64,000 bases of DNA from assembly GCA_043228905.1 (NCBI GenBank), contig JBHGNT010000003.1, positions 13,392,001 to 13,456,000 of the forward strand, given 5' to 3'. The notes under the pieces were generated by a model. That model did no database searches and was not told the origin of the DNA. It saw nothing but the letters and a program-made list of their open reading frames with translations. The translations under genes were made by a program, and so were the position numbers. Positions 19,901-30,798 of this stretch are shown here, one piece after another; position 1 is the stretch's first letter; the number at the start of each line of letters is the position of its first letter. This DNA comes from Azolla caroliniana (Eukaryota; Polypodiophyta).

Positions 19901-22900
19901 TCACTTCGGCATGGGATGTCTCTCCAATCCGATCCTCTTCCGGCATGCTTCCAGCTTGTCGGGTGTGAGCACCTTGGTCAGCATATCTGACCCGTTCTCG
20001 TTCGTGTGGATCTTCGTCAGCACGAACTCCTTGTCTTCTATCCTTTCCCGGATCCAGTGATATCTTCGCTGGATGTGCTTCGTCCGGGAGTGATAGGTCG
20101 CGTTCTTCGCAAGGTGGATGGCACTCTGACTGTCGCAGTAGAGTCGGTAGTCCTCCTGCCGGATACCGAGCTCTCTAATGAAGTCCTTCATCCATATTAT
20201 TTCCTTGCCGGCTTCAACAGCCGCCATGTACTCCGCCTCCGTGGTTGACAACGCAACCGTCTTCTGCAGCCTCGACTGCCACGAAACAGCTCCCCCTGCA
20301 TACGTCATCACATACCCTGATGTGGACCGGCTGGTATCTGCATCAGCCGACATATCCGAATCGGTAAAGCCGTCGAGTTCGGGCTTACCGGAGCCGAATC
20401 GGAGGCACACGTTTGCCGTGCCCTTCAGGTATCGGAGTATCCACTTGGCCGCGTTCAAGTGCTCTTTGCCGGGATTGCTCATGTACCGGCTCACCACTCC
20501 GACTGCATATCCTATGTCCGGTCTTGTACACACCATTGCGTACATCAAGCTTCCGACGGCAGAGGCATATGGTACTTTCATCATGTCCTCCTTCTCAGCC
20601 TTTGTCTTGGGGCTTTGCTTGCTGGACAACTTGCAGTTTGCCGGGAGGGTCGATCCGACCGGTCTTGCTTCCGACATGTTGAACCGTTGAAGCACCTTTG
20701 TCACGTACTTCTCCTGTGACAGCCACAACTGCTTCTTCCTCCGGTCCCGGATGATGTGCATCCCTAGTATTTGCCTCGCCGGACCCAGGTCCTTCATTGA
20801 GAAGGTTCGGTGAAGCGCTTTCTTCAGCATCCGTATCTTGACCTGGTCCCGTCCGACGATCAACATGTCGTCCACGTACAGGAGGAGTATTAGAAAGTCT
20901 CCTCCTTCGAACTTCTTCACAAACACGCAGTGATTGGACTGCGTTTTGTGGTACCCTTCGTCGGTCATGAAAGAGTCAAACTTCCGGTACCATTGCCGGG
21001 GGGGAGCCTGCTTCAGTCCCTAAAGGCTCTTCTTCAACCGGCATACCAGGTGCTCCTTCCCTTTCTTCTCGAATCCTTCCGGTTGCTACATGTAGATCTC
21101 TTCTTCGAGGTCACCGTGAAGGAATGCCGTCATCACGTCCATCTGTTCTACCTCGAGGTCCATGCTTGCCGCTATGCTCAGCACCGTCCGGATGGAGGTC
21201 ATCTTCACTACCGGGGCAAATATTTCGTCGAAGTCGACGCCCTTCTTCTGTTGGAACCCCTTCACCACGATCCTGGCTTTGTATCTCAGGGGGTTTCCGG
21301 CATCTCCCGGTTTCAGCTTGAACACCCACTTGTTTCAAAGTGCCCGCTTTCCTTTCGGCAACTCCACAAGTTCATATGTGTGGTTCTCATGCAGGGAATC
21401 CATCTCCTCCTGCATGGCACTTAACCACCTGCGGCTATGGGTGTCAAGCTTTGCTTCTTCAAAACTCTCCGGCTCCCCCTCGTCGGTTAGCAGCACGTGC
21501 TCTGGTTCCGGAAATCTCCGGGGGGCCCTTCTCTCTCTGAGAGGATATCTCCGTTCCGGAGCTTCGGTAACCGGCTCCTCCGTTTCCTCTTCATCCGAAT
21601 CCATTTCGGGATCGGGGCCGGTTCCGGTATCAGTTTCATCTTCCTCGGCCGGTTCTGTTTCTTCACCGTCTTCGGCCGGATCCTCGAGTGCTAACCGGTC
21701 CCTTGCCGGTCGGGACTGCTCCTCGTAGAGTTGATTCTCACCGGTCGACTTAGAGCTCTTCATCTTCTTCTCCGACTCCCAGTCGGCGAGTGTCTTGTCC
21801 TCCATGATATCTCGACTCCTGAATATCTTCTTGTCGACCGGGTCCCATACTCGGTAGCCGAACTCGTCGTCGCCGTAACCGAGGAATATGCATGGCCGGG
21901 TCTTTGGATCTAACTTTCCTCTCCGGTCCTTTGCCACGTGCACGTATGCGAGACACCCGAACACCTTCAGATGCCGGTAGGATACTTCCCTACTGGTCCA
22001 CACTCTCTGCGGCGTGTCTCCGTCCAAAGGTACTGAGGGTGATCTGTTTATCACGTATGTCGCCGTCGACATTGCCTCAGCCCAAAACCCCTTGGGTAAT
22101 TTCGCATGCGCCAGCATACTCCGGACCCTCTCCATTATGGTCCGGTTCATCCTCTCGGCCAGCCCGTTCAGTTCCGGCGTCTTCGGCACAGTAAACTCGA
22201 GCCGGATTCCCTTCGAGCGACAGTACTCCGCGAACTGCCCCCGGTATTCCCCTCCGTTATCCGCTCGTATCGCTTTCAGCTTCTTGCCGGATTCTCTTTC
22301 CACTCTCGCGTGAAGTTCTTTGAAGACGGACAATACTTGGTCCTTTGTCTTCAACGGTGCCGTCCACAGCTTCCGGCTGTGGTCATCAATGAATGTCACG
22401 AAGTACTGGGCTCCGCCATGTGACTTCGTTTCTACTTGACACACGTCAGTGTGCACCAACTCCAATGGTGCGCTACGTCTCGTCGGTGGCCTTGAGTGGA
22501 AGGAGGTCCGGTTTTGCTTACCGGCCAGACAGTCGGTACACTTCCCCAAGTGTACATGCTTTACCGGTATCAGGTTGTCTTCGGCAAGCCTCTTCATCCC
22601 CTTCTCGCTCATGTGGCACAGTCTCTTGTGCCATAGCTCACCGGCAGTGTCAGCTGCCACGTTCAGCTCCTCCGGACATAGCCGGGAATTCATCAGGTAC
22701 AGTGTGTTGATCTTCCGGGCCCGAGCCACTATCAGGCTCCCTTTGCTGAACTTCATGACACCGTTCCGGATGCTACCCGTGTAGCCTTCATCGTCTAGCC
22801 TCCCGGCCGAAATCAGGTTCAATCGAACCTCCGGAACGTGTCGAACATCCTTCAGCAACATCTTGCATCCGGTTGATGTCATCAGCCACACGTCTCCTAT

Positions 22901-23971
22901 GCCGGCAATCCGGCATGTACCTTCATTTCCCATCCGGACACAGCCGTGCTCACCGGCTGTGTAGGATGAGAAGTATTTCTTCTCCGGGGTCAGGTGGAAC
23001 GATGCTCCGGAATCGACCACCCAGGTCATCTCTTCACCGGCAAGGTTCAGCTCCCTCTCTTCGGTAATGAGCATTATCTCTTCTTCACTTGCCGCGAGTG
23101 CCGTCGTTCCTTTCCGGTCCTGCCCTCGCCGATCCGGACCTCTCCGGTCCGTGGCTCCCCGGTATGCACCGTTTCGCTCCGGTGACTTCTTCGAATCGGT
23201 GTCGTCGGCTCCGTTGTCTTTTCGGTAATGCCGACAATTCTTCCGGAAGTGCCCCGGCTTCCCACAGTGGAAGCATGTGGGCCTTCCTCTTGACTGCGAC
23301 CGGGTCCCCGACTTCTCCCGTCTTTGCGGACTCCGGTTCCGTTGTCTTCCCCGTTCCGATTCGGTAAGCAGCGCCTTCGAGTCGGAGGCCGGTTCTTTAT
23401 CTCTCCGACGCGCTTCTTCGTTCAAAATACTTGTCTTTACCGTTTGTAGGGACAAGTTATCTTCGGTGCAGGAGGTGCTGAGAGTCACCACCAAGTTCTC
23501 CCAGCTTTCCGGCAATGTACACATCAGGATGATGGCTTGCATTGCATCCTCCAACGGGAACTTGATCGCCGCAAGCTGGTTCACGAATCCCATGAACGTG
23601 CTTACGTGTTCCACCATACTCTCGCCGTCCCGGTACTTGAGGTTCACTATCTTCCTCATCAGGGAGGTCCGGTTCAACGCATTCTTCCTCTCGTAGAGGC
23701 CCGACAGCTTCCGCCACATCTCATATGCGTTGGTGTCGTTCGCCACATGTTGTAGAACGCTCACGTCGACGTATTGCCGAATGGTTGCAACGGCTTTCCG
23801 GTTTAGAAGCCTCCATTCCGTCTCAAGTACCCCCTTGGGTATTTCCGACCTGTCGATCGGTTCATACAGGTCCCGAACAATGAGCAGATCCTCCATCTTT
23901 ATCTTCCAGTCGGCGTAGTTCTGCGCATTCAGCACCATCATCCCCGGCTGCCCGCTGCCGCCGCCTTCCAT
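19901..23971 (-). pseudogene. Q gag-pol polyprotein, 1356 codons with three nonsense changes
   Basis: The ATG at 23971 is the first after the primer site. Order is: gag with UBN2-type region (about residues 1-220); zinc knuckle CFHCGKPGHFRKNC (about 240); aspartic protease WVVDSGASFHLTP (about 330); integrase HHCC region, then catalytic blocks VHTDVC, IRADNGGEY and NGLAERMNRTIMERVR; a charged linker with YPLRERRAPRRF; RT with LLYVDDMLIVG; and RNase H with STTEAEYMAAVEAGKE. Stops are TGA at 21335-21337 (Arg in F), TAG at about 21088-21090 (Gln in F) and TAG at about 21021-21023 (Tyr in F). All catalytic residues I looked for are present. It needs no ribosomal frameshift, as is normal for plant copia. 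Inactive as it stands, but only point changes separate it from an open frame. Confidence 0.92.
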
Positions 23972-23988
23972 TTTCTGCACTGCCGTTG

Positions 23989-24000
23989 CTCTGATACCAC
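23989..24000 (-). promoter_or_regulatory. Q primer binding site
   Basis: The minus strand reads TGGTATCAGAGC, the exact complement of the 3' end of plant initiator tRNA-Met, three bases from the LTR. Confidence 0.93.
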
Positions 24001-24002
24001 TT

Positions 24003-24265
24003 TGTTGAACACAGTGCTCGGCCACAAGCGAGGAATAGGATCAACTCGCAGAAAACAGGAAATACAAAATGCACGAAGACAGTAGAGAGAAGAGTACACA
24101 GGATGTTTTACGTGGAAAACCCTAAATGGGAAAAACCACGGGAGTCCTCAAACTCCAACTATCACTATAAACAGAGATGTACAATGGTGAAGCTACAAGG
24201 CAACAACCTTGAGCTCACTGTCTTCGCCACAGGCGGCGGTAATACACAGAGGCAACGACCTCTTC

Positions 24266-24300
<35 letters not shown>

Positions 24301-24706
24301 CTGCTCACTTAGCTCCCTCTAAGTGGAAAATCAGAAAAATGAGTAACAGCACACAAAACTGTTTGCCCTAAGTCATATTTATACACATATGACTTTCGGG
24401 ATATTTACAAATATAGCCTCAAGGGCCCTTGGCAAACATATTCACAAATATGTCCCCGCATCCGGATCTCTCTCCGGGTTCATTCGTCATCCGGCTCCGT
24501 AGCCGGGGTCTTCATCATCCGGCTCCGTAGCCGGGTCTTCATCATCCGGCTCCGTAGCCGGGTCTTCATCATCCGGCTCCGTAGCCGGGGTCTTCATCAT
24601 CCGGATCCGGAACCGGGTCTTCATCATCCGGATCCGGAAACGGGTCTTCATCATCCGGATTCCCGGACATCCGACCATCCCATCCGGAGGGACCGTAATC
24701 CCAACA
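24003..24706 (-). repeat. Q 5' LTR
   Basis: 704 bp, otherwise near identical to 19239-19890, with six 27-bp units (about 24485-24655). The long similarity explains the repeated TTGAACACAGTGCTCGG at both ends of Q. Confidence 0.92.
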
Positions 24707-26228
24707 AGGTCATCTTTACTACCGGGGAAAATATCTCATCGAAGTCCATGCCCTTCTTCCGCTGGAACCCCTTCACCACGATCCTGGCTTTGTATCTCGG
24801 GGGGTTGCCGGCATCTCCCGGTTTGAACTTGTACACCCACTTATTTCGGAGTGCTTGCTTTCCTTTCGGCAACTCCACCAATTCATACGTATGGTTCTCA
24901 TGCAGGGAATCCATCTCATCCTGCATGGCACTTAACCATTTGCGGCTGTGGGTGTCATCCTTCGCCTCTACGAAGCTTTCTGGCTCCCCCTCATTGGTTA
25001 GCAGCACATGCTCTGCATCCGGAAATCTCCGGGGGGCCCTTCTCTCTCTTAGAGGATATCTCCGTCTTTGGGCTTCGGTAACCGGCTCCTCCATTTGCTC
25101 TTCATCCGAATCCCATTCGGGGTCTTGGCCGGTTATGGTTTCGGCTTCCTCTACTTCTTCTTCTGCCGGTTCGATATCCTCACCATAACCGGCTGTTTCC
25201 TCCAGTGCTAACCGGTCTCTTGCCAGTTGGGTTTGTTCATCATAGAATCGATCCTTACTGGTCGACTCAGAGTTCATTATCTTCTTCTCCGACTCCCAGT
25301 CGGCGAGCATCTTGTCCTCCATGAAGATAATATCTCGACTCCGGAATACCTTCTTGTCGACCAGGTCCCACACTCGGTAGCTGAACTCATCGTCGTCGTA
25401 ATCGAGGAATATGCATGGCCGGGTCTTTGGATCTAACTTTCCTCTCCGGTCCTTAGCTACATGCACGTACGCGAGACACCCGAATACCTTCAGATGCCAG
25501 TAGGACACTTCCTTACCGGTCCAGACTCTCTGTGGCGTGTCTCCGTCCAAGGGTACTGAGGGTGATCTGTTTATCACATATGTCGCCGTCGACAGTGCCT
25601 CAACCCAAAACTTCTTGGGTAGTTTTGCATGCGCCAACATACTCCAGACCCTCTCCATTATGGTCCGACGCGCCTCCTCATCTAGCAAGCTCGACTTCAC
25701 TCTTGCTAGGGATAACCGTTTCCTTTCCGGCCCGGCGTTACCGAAAGTGACAACCAACGTCTCCCAGCTATCAAGGAGGGAACCGAGCAGGAGTAGCGCT
25801 AGTACCTCATCGGCGAGAGGTACTTCCAATGATGTTGCCTGGTGTATCAGCCCTTGGAAGGCATTCATGTGCTCCGCCATGCTGGAGCCATCTTGGTACC
25901 GGAGTCTTACTAGCTTCCGAAATACCGAAACCTGGTTAACAACATTTTTGTTTTGAAACATAATGTCGATATTCTCCCAGAGCTCATGAGCCTTGCTCTC
26001 TTCATTGAAGTTGTTGTATAGGCTCATGTCGATAAAGCACCGTATGTAAGCCGTTGTCTTCATGTGCATCACCTCCCATATCGTGGCGTCGATTTTGTCC
26101 GGTCTCTTGTCCCCAAACTGAACCGGCAACCAAAGATCTTTAACCACAAGCATGTCCCTCATCTTCGACTTCCACACCGAATAGTTGGAGCCGGTGAGCT
26201 TGAACATGCCTCCCAACGAGTCGTCCAT
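24707..26228 (-). pseudogene. F gag joined in frame to integrase C-terminus and RT start
   Basis: One open frame from ATG 26228. Residues 1-187 or so are UBN2-type gag (MDDSLGGMFKLTGSNYSVW, ending SSLLDEEARR). The next residues, TIMERVWSMLAHAKLPKKFW, belong to the integrase just after its catalytic Glu. The join near 25668 therefore removes the knuckle, protease and the integrase D-D-E core without breaking the frame. The linker (YPLRERRAPRRF) and RT N-terminus (RNKWVYKFKPGDAGN, then DFDEIFSPVVKMT) follow, up to Q. Comparison with Q shows the missing stretch. Short microhomology (CGG) at the join suggests a deletion by end joining or template switching. Confidence 0.9.
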
Positions 26229-26243
26229 TTTCTATGTTGTTTC

Positions 26244-26255
26244 GCTCAGATACCA
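26244..26255 (-). promoter_or_regulatory. F primer binding site
   Basis: The minus strand reads TGGTATCTGAGC, initiator-Met type with one mismatch. Confidence 0.85.
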
Positions 26256-26258
26256 CTT

Positions 26259-26947
26259 TGACAGGAACTACACGCTCCCTTTGAACAACGCTCGGCCACA
26301 ACTGAGCCTAGAATAAAACACAGAAAACAAGGAATGAAACACAACACGATAGAGAGAAGAGTACACAGGATGTTTACATGGAAATCCCAAACTCGGGAAA
26401 AACCACGACAACCCACAGACCGCAAACTATCACTATATCAGAATGTACAATAAGAAAGCACAAAGGCCACGACCTCAAGCTTGCTATCTTCACCACAGGC
26501 GGCGGTTACAATAAGAGGCAACAACCTCTTCCTCTCTCTCACTCTCTCTGTACACAGTTGCGTGCTCTAATCTTGTGCCAACAAGAATGACAACTACTCT
26601 ATTCATAAGTTTGCCCTAAGTCATATTTATACTAATATGACTTTTCGGCTATTTACAAATATAGCCACGATGGACTCTCAGAAACATATTTACAAATATG
26701 TCTCTTCATCCGGTTCTCACCGGGTCTGCAGCATCTGGCTCTCCGTAGCCGGTACTCGTCATCCGGTTCTCACCGGGTCTGAACCATCCGGCTCTTCGTA
26801 GCCGGGTACTCGTCATCTGGTTCTCACCGGGTCTGGACCATCCGGCTCTCTGTAGCCGGGTACTCGTCATCCGGTTTCGGTCGAGGCCAGTTTGCTCATC
26901 AGTACTGTTCTTCTCACTTCCCATCCGGAGGGACCTATTTCCTAACA
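26259..26947 (-). repeat. F 5' LTR
   Basis: 689 bp, three 54-55-bp minisatellite units (about 26701-26865), TATAAATA on the minus strand near 26625. It differs from its partner at many sites, so F is older than Q. Confidence 0.9.
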
Positions 26948-26952
26948 CCCCT

Positions 26953-27139
26953 TGTTTCCTGTGCATAAGAGTCTGTGTCACGTGCATGCTCTCTCTCTCT
27001 TCTCTGTCTCTGTCTCTCTCTCTCATGTTCGGTTGCCTCCGGGACGTGTCCGGAGTCGGCTTCTCGGCATCCCTTCCTCGCTTGTCTGAGACCCTCGTGG
27101 TCCCGCCCCTTCCACACGTACGCGCGTAATAACGTGACA
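26953..27139 (+). repeat. A 3' LTR, second part
   Basis: Continues the LTR from TGTTTCCTGTGC after F's TSD and aligns to 7843-8010. The hairpin GACC-CTCGT-GGTC is at 27090-27102. It ends TGACA. Confidence 0.9.
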
Positions 27140-27999
27140 ACGTATTTTAGCATCTTCTTCTTCCCATTCTCTTTGCACGTGAACCATCTCCTCTGTTCCT
27201 TACGCGGGGAAAGGACGATCGAGTCTCCACTACTTGCCGACTCTTCATTTGATTGGTCATTCCGACTCAGTAGCTCATTCGGCCCACTTTGCCGGATTGA
27301 GATCAAACTCTCATCTAGAGTACCGAATCCTTCTTCATCTTCTGTCGAGATCTTTTCGGGCTCACTAGCCCCATCCTCCAAAATTGGGCCGTAGTCAGAC
27401 ATTGGAGCCGGTAGAGAGTACCATGATGCCGACTTATCAAATTCTACATTTCAGCTCACTCAAACTTGTTTTGTTTGGGGGTTATAACACTTATAACCCT
27501 TTTGCTCATGTGAGTAGCCGACAAGGATGCACTTCTCTGACTTTGGGTCCAACTTTCTCCGCTTCTCATTTGGCACATGCACATATGCAATGCTACTAAA
27601 TATCTTAAGGTGTCTTAAATTTGGCTTCTGCCTGAAATATAGCTCATGTGTTGACACCTTATCCCCTATTCAATTTTGGATGTAGATGACCGTCCAGACC
27701 GCTTCGGCCCAGTAGAACTTGGGCATGCTCTTCTCTTCAAGAATCACCCTTGCCGCTTCCACAATTGAACGGTTATTCCTTTCGGCCACACAATTTTGTT
27801 CCGGTGCGTATCTAAAGTTGAATTCTCTTTGAATTCCTTTGTGCTGTAGATAACTGTTGAATTGGCCGGAAAAGTATTCTTTTCCACCATTTGACCGCAG
27901 GCACTTGATCTTCCTCTCCATTTCCTGTTCTACAAGACTTTGCAAGTTTTGGAAACAATCAAAAACTTCGCTTTTTCTTTCGATTAGGTAGATCCACGT
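27140..27999 (-). pseudogene. B pol: integrase core end, C-terminus and linker
   Basis: Minus strand. Right to left it reads TWIYLIERKSEVFDCFQNL, then LRSNGGKEYFSGQF where the second catalytic Asp of the usual SDNG block is missing by one codon. Next come PEQNCVAERNNRSIVEAARVI (catalytic Glu kept), LRHLKIFSSIAYVHVPNEKR, KCILVGYSHEQKGYKCYNP and an acidic linker to 27140, where A is inserted. At least one stop is present near 27658. Confidence 0.88.
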
Positions 28000-28627
28000 T
28001 GTCATGAAGAAAACCGTCCACAAGCGGAATCGGTGTACGGAATGAAACCAACTCTTCATGCACGCGCGCCTTAAGTTGTACATAGGAGATCCTAGGTAGA
28101 TTCGGTAGGTAGGGAGTGAAGGGGGGGAAACGGCTCCTTCCTTGCCTATAAAAGGGAGGGGGATGAGGAGAGTAGGGGATGGCGGAGAGTCGAGGACGAA
28201 GAGCTGTCGGATTGGGCGCGAGGGCTTCTCTCTCTCTCTGGTTCGCAGACTCCATAGCTACCTTCTGTGCAGGTTTCGGGAGGCTCGCGTTGCTCTGAGG
28301 AATGCCCGAGTGCTTCCGGCAGCACCTCCAACTTGTTCCTGTCTTTCTGTGCGTTTACGAACAGGTATCGGCATCTGTCCGCCGGCCTGTTCGGTTGTAA
28401 CCGACTTCGTGTTTTGTTGTCTTCGTGTTCTTGTCGTTTGTCTTGTCAATACATACATACTTTCGTGTCTTTCTGTGTCGCTGTCCCACTCGCATCTTTG
28501 CTTCGAAGGTCCGTGTCCCTGTGAATCTACGCTCGCACGTAGCGGGTCTCTCTCTCTCTCTTACTCTTCGGTACAGGACCCCCGAGGTCCCGCCTCACTC
28601 CACGCATCCGCGAGGAATACCTCGACA
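28000..28627 (+). repeat. C 5' LTR
   Basis: 628 bp, starting TGTCATGAAG and ending CCTCGACA. TATAAAA lies at 28147-28153, and the hairpin GGACC-CCCGA-GGTCC at 28576-28590, 37 bases before the end. It differs from the 3' LTR at about a dozen sites, including a 4-base indel near 28050. Confidence 0.93.
28147..28153 (+). promoter_or_regulatory. TATA box of C 5' LTR
   Basis: TATAAAA followed by GGGAGGGGG. The same box is at 34487-34493 in the 3' LTR. Confidence 0.7.
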
Positions 28628-28631
28628 TATT

Positions 28632-28649
28632 TGGTGAACCCGACGTGAA
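28632..28649 (+). promoter_or_regulatory. C primer binding site
   Basis: TGGTGAACCCGACGTGAA, four bases after the LTR. Confidence 0.65.
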
Positions 28650-28671
28650 AGAGGCGGCAGAAGAGCAGAAG

Positions 28672-30081
28672 ATGAGGGGGTCGGATCTTGCAGAGGCCAT
28701 GGCTTCGGCCGTGGATCGGATATTGAGCACACGCGAGGGCACCGGTGCTCTCGACAGAGCCATTGAGGCAGTCGTCGGTACGATCGGCCGTTTCAGCGGG
28801 AAGGATGCTACGAAGTATTTGGCGTCCTACGGGGCGGAAATGCTGATGCGGGACATTCCGGAAGAGAGGCGTCTTGCCGGGTTCCCTCGAGTGGCGATGC
28901 CGAGCATCCATGCTGAGGTGCTCGAGGTACGGGCGGAGAGCCGTACCTGGGAGGAGTTCGAAGGCCGACTCCTAGAGAAATATGGGCTGGACGACGCGCT
29001 CCGGCTTTCGAAGCGGGACTTCATGGAATGGGTGGAGTTCCTCGGCAAGGGAAGAAACGCGTCGGCACTCCTCCGGGAGTTCGAAGAATGCTTTGCGCGC
29101 CTTTCGGCGCTTGACCGAACCATTCTGGATACGAGCCGGGTCCTATTGTTCGTCAAGTCGGTGGACGAGCGGGACCGGGATCAAGTCGGCTCCTTGCTGG
29201 AAACTGAAGACGGGCTGACAACCGATTGGGCTGCGGTTAAGAGAGTCTGTGGCCGTTTCGACAAACGACGAGAATGGGCTGACAACGGGGCGGCAGGTGC
29301 AGGCTCTGTTACAACAAGGAGGCTTGAACCGGCACCGCAAGTGCGAAGGGAAGAAACCCGGGAATGGCTCGAAACCGGTCCGGCTTCGACCAGCATGGTC
29401 AATGGCTCGTCCGGAGGAGCCGCGCTAGAGGAGTTGACGCGGGCGATAAAGGATCTCCAGATCGCCCAGACTCGAAGGGAAGGCGGCGAACCGGCTCGTG
29501 ATCGACGGCCGGCAGCGGGGAACAGGTGCATGTGGTGCGACGAGGTCGGCCACATTCGGAAGGACTGCGGCGATTTCGCAGAGGCGTTGAGAAACCGGGC
29601 GGTGTACCTGTGGGAAGGCCGGGTGCACGCTGGCGACACCAGGAGGGCCCTGAGCCGAAACGACGGGCGAGGAGGTATGAAGAGATTGATGGAAGAGGCA
29701 ACGGCCCGACACGTGGAGGCCATCCACTACTCGGCGTCGGCCGGTATTCGGGTCGGGGGCAGCGAGACCCAAAAGGAGAGCAAAGACGGTTTCTGGTCGG
29801 CAATGCTAGAAGGCCTCGCCGGCGCGCGACTGAGGAAAGATGAAACGGACCACGCTGAGAGATGGGTCCGGGAAATAACCGGGTGGAGCGATCCGGTCGA
29901 GGAGAAGACGGGCTTCGTAGAAGCCGCTTGCCGGAACTACGAGGCTCTGGTAGAAGAGAAACGAGTGGGGAAAGCCGGAGCGACCGGGCCCTCACAACGG
30001 TACGAGACCCGATTCGGACAACAACGGAACGATGCCGGTGGGCCCGGCCCGCAAGATAACCCCAGGAAGGGCGGGTACTGA
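28672..30081 (+). CDS. C gag, 469 aa to an internal TGA
   Basis: The ATG at 28672 is the first after the primer site. Residues 1-200 or so are a helical gag region (DRAIEAVVGTIGRFSGKDAT, LLFVKSVDERDRDQVGSLLE, then TTDWAAVKRVCGRF) homologous to A, D and E. The zinc knuckle CMWCDEVGHIRKDC is at about residue 288, followed by a conserved region of unknown role (GRGGMKRLMEEATARHVEAI, then SASAGIRVG, then ITGWSDPVEE) also found in E. The stop TGA at 30079-30081 aligns with a sense codon in E, and the same frame continues into the protease. It is therefore probably a nonsense change in an originally fused gag-protease, though readthrough cannot be excluded. Confidence 0.85.
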   Translation: MRGSDLAEAMASAVDRILSTREGTGALDRAIEAVVGTIGRFSGKDATKYLASYGAEMLMRDIPEERRLAGFPRVAMPSIHAEVLEVRAESRTWEEFEGRLLEKYGLDDALRLSKRDFMEWVEFLGKGRNASALLREFEECFARLSALDRTILDTSRVLLFVKSVDERDRDQVGSLLETEDGLTTDWAAVKRVCGRFDKRREWADNGAAGAGSVTTRRLEPAPQVRREETREWLETGPASTSMVNGSSGGAALEELTRAIKDLQIAQTRREGGEPARDRRPAAGNRCMWCDEVGHIRKDCGDFAEALRNRAVYLWEGRVHAGDTRRALSRNDGRGGMKRLMEEATARHVEAIHYSASAGIRVGGSETQKESKDGFWSAMLEGLAGARLRKDETDHAERWVREITGWSDPVEEKTGFVEAACRNYEALVEEKRVGKAGATGPSQRYETRFGQQRNDAGGPGPQDNPRKGGY

Positions 30082-30798
30082 CTGGGGACAGAAATAGAAA
30101 GGACTACGGACCTACGGAAGGTCCTAGAGGAACAGATCCTCGATAGCAAAGTGGAGCTGTCATTGCAAGAGGTGCTAGGGATCGCCAAGAAGGAATTCCA
30201 CGACTCCATTGTGGACCTGGTGAAACGGAAGAGGCTGTCAACGGAGACGGATGCGGAAAGACCGGTAGAGGTGCGGACGACGCACATCGACGACTCGGCG
30301 CTGGCAGATGAGTGGGCGGAGAGCCACTATTCGAGGCCACACTGGGCCCGAGCGACCACGGAGACCCCGGTAAAGATCGGAGATGTTCGGGAACTGGTGG
30401 TGGCGTTGGTGGACCACGGTTCGGAAATAAACCTAATGTCCATGGACTTCTATAAGAAGGGGAAGTGGCCGATCAACACCAAGCACGGGTGGAAGATACG
30501 GGCGGCGACGCGCGCCACCGAGGAACTGCATGGGGCCTGCCCGAACGTGCGAGTCAAGATCGGCGACGTCGAGGTTGACCAGCACTTCTTCGTACAGGAG
30601 ACGTCTTCGCATCCGGTCATATTAGGGGAACCATACATCACGGCAGCTCGAATGGAGACCAAGGTGCTAGACAACGGTTCGGCCTACGCAAGGGTCAAAA
30701 GCCAGGACGGGCGCCATTCGGTGCAATTTTTGACGGTACGGCCGAACCACGAGAGAAACCGCGAATCCCTCGGTGGCGAGAGCCGGGAGGATTTTTAG
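30082..30798 (+). pseudogene. C protease region
   Basis: Same frame as gag, directly after its TGA. It opens with a segment shared with E (LSLQEVLGIAKKEFHDSIVDLV). The retropepsin fold follows, with active-site block VALVDHGSEINLM where most families have D-S/T-G, flap-region residues, and VILGEPYI near the end as in I-L-G blocks of retropepsins. It ends GESREDF then TAG at 30796-30798, inside a GGATTTTTAGAG sequence where the -1 frame takes over. Called pseudogene only because the upstream TGA separates it from gag. Confidence 0.85.

Larger units (their letters stand above)
19239..24706 (-). mobile_element. Copia element Q, nearly intact
   Basis: Innermost element of the left nest, in F's RT with a perfect TSD AGGTC (19234-19238 and 24707-24711). 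LTRs are 19239-19890 and 24003-24706, 52 bp different in length because of 4 versus 6 minisatellite units. The primer site is perfect, the polypurine tract is GAAGGGGGAGTT at 19891-19902, and the gag-pol frame is full length with three nonsense codons and no frameshift. Confidence 0.95.
17193..26947 (-). mobile_element. Copia element F (hosts Q)
   Basis: Ty1/copia on the minus strand in A's 3' LTR. The TSD is a perfect CCCCT (17188-17192 and 26948-26952). LTRs are 17193-17931 and 26259-26947. The primer site GCTCAGATACCA (plus, 26244-26255) is initiator-Met-like with one change. The coding region is split by Q (19239-24706) and internally deleted: gag is joined in frame to the integrase C-terminus, so F lacks knuckle, protease and integrase core. 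Confidence 0.92.
7318..27139 (+). mobile_element. Gypsy element A, gag-only with long non-coding interior
   Basis: LTRs at 7318-8010 and 16729-17192 plus 26953-27139 (split by F), with TGTCG...CGACA-type ends (right end TGACA). The flanking 4-bp duplication is GCGT (7314-7317) and ACGT (27140-27143), one mismatch. The interior has a TGGTGAACCC primer site, a broken gag and about 4.5 kb without pol, like a large retrotransposon derivative. It lies in the linker region of copia B, whose reading resumes at 27140. It hosts D, P and F. Confidence 0.88.

Noticed and set aside
21162-21728. Ser-rich plus-strand frame opposite Q pol
   Set aside because: Shadow of the copia linker/RT coding on the minus strand.
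28261-28648. Signal-peptide-like plus-strand frame in C's LTR (also 34482-34994)
   Set aside because: Present only because the LTR is C+T-rich; the frame ends at or beyond the LTR border and has no homology.
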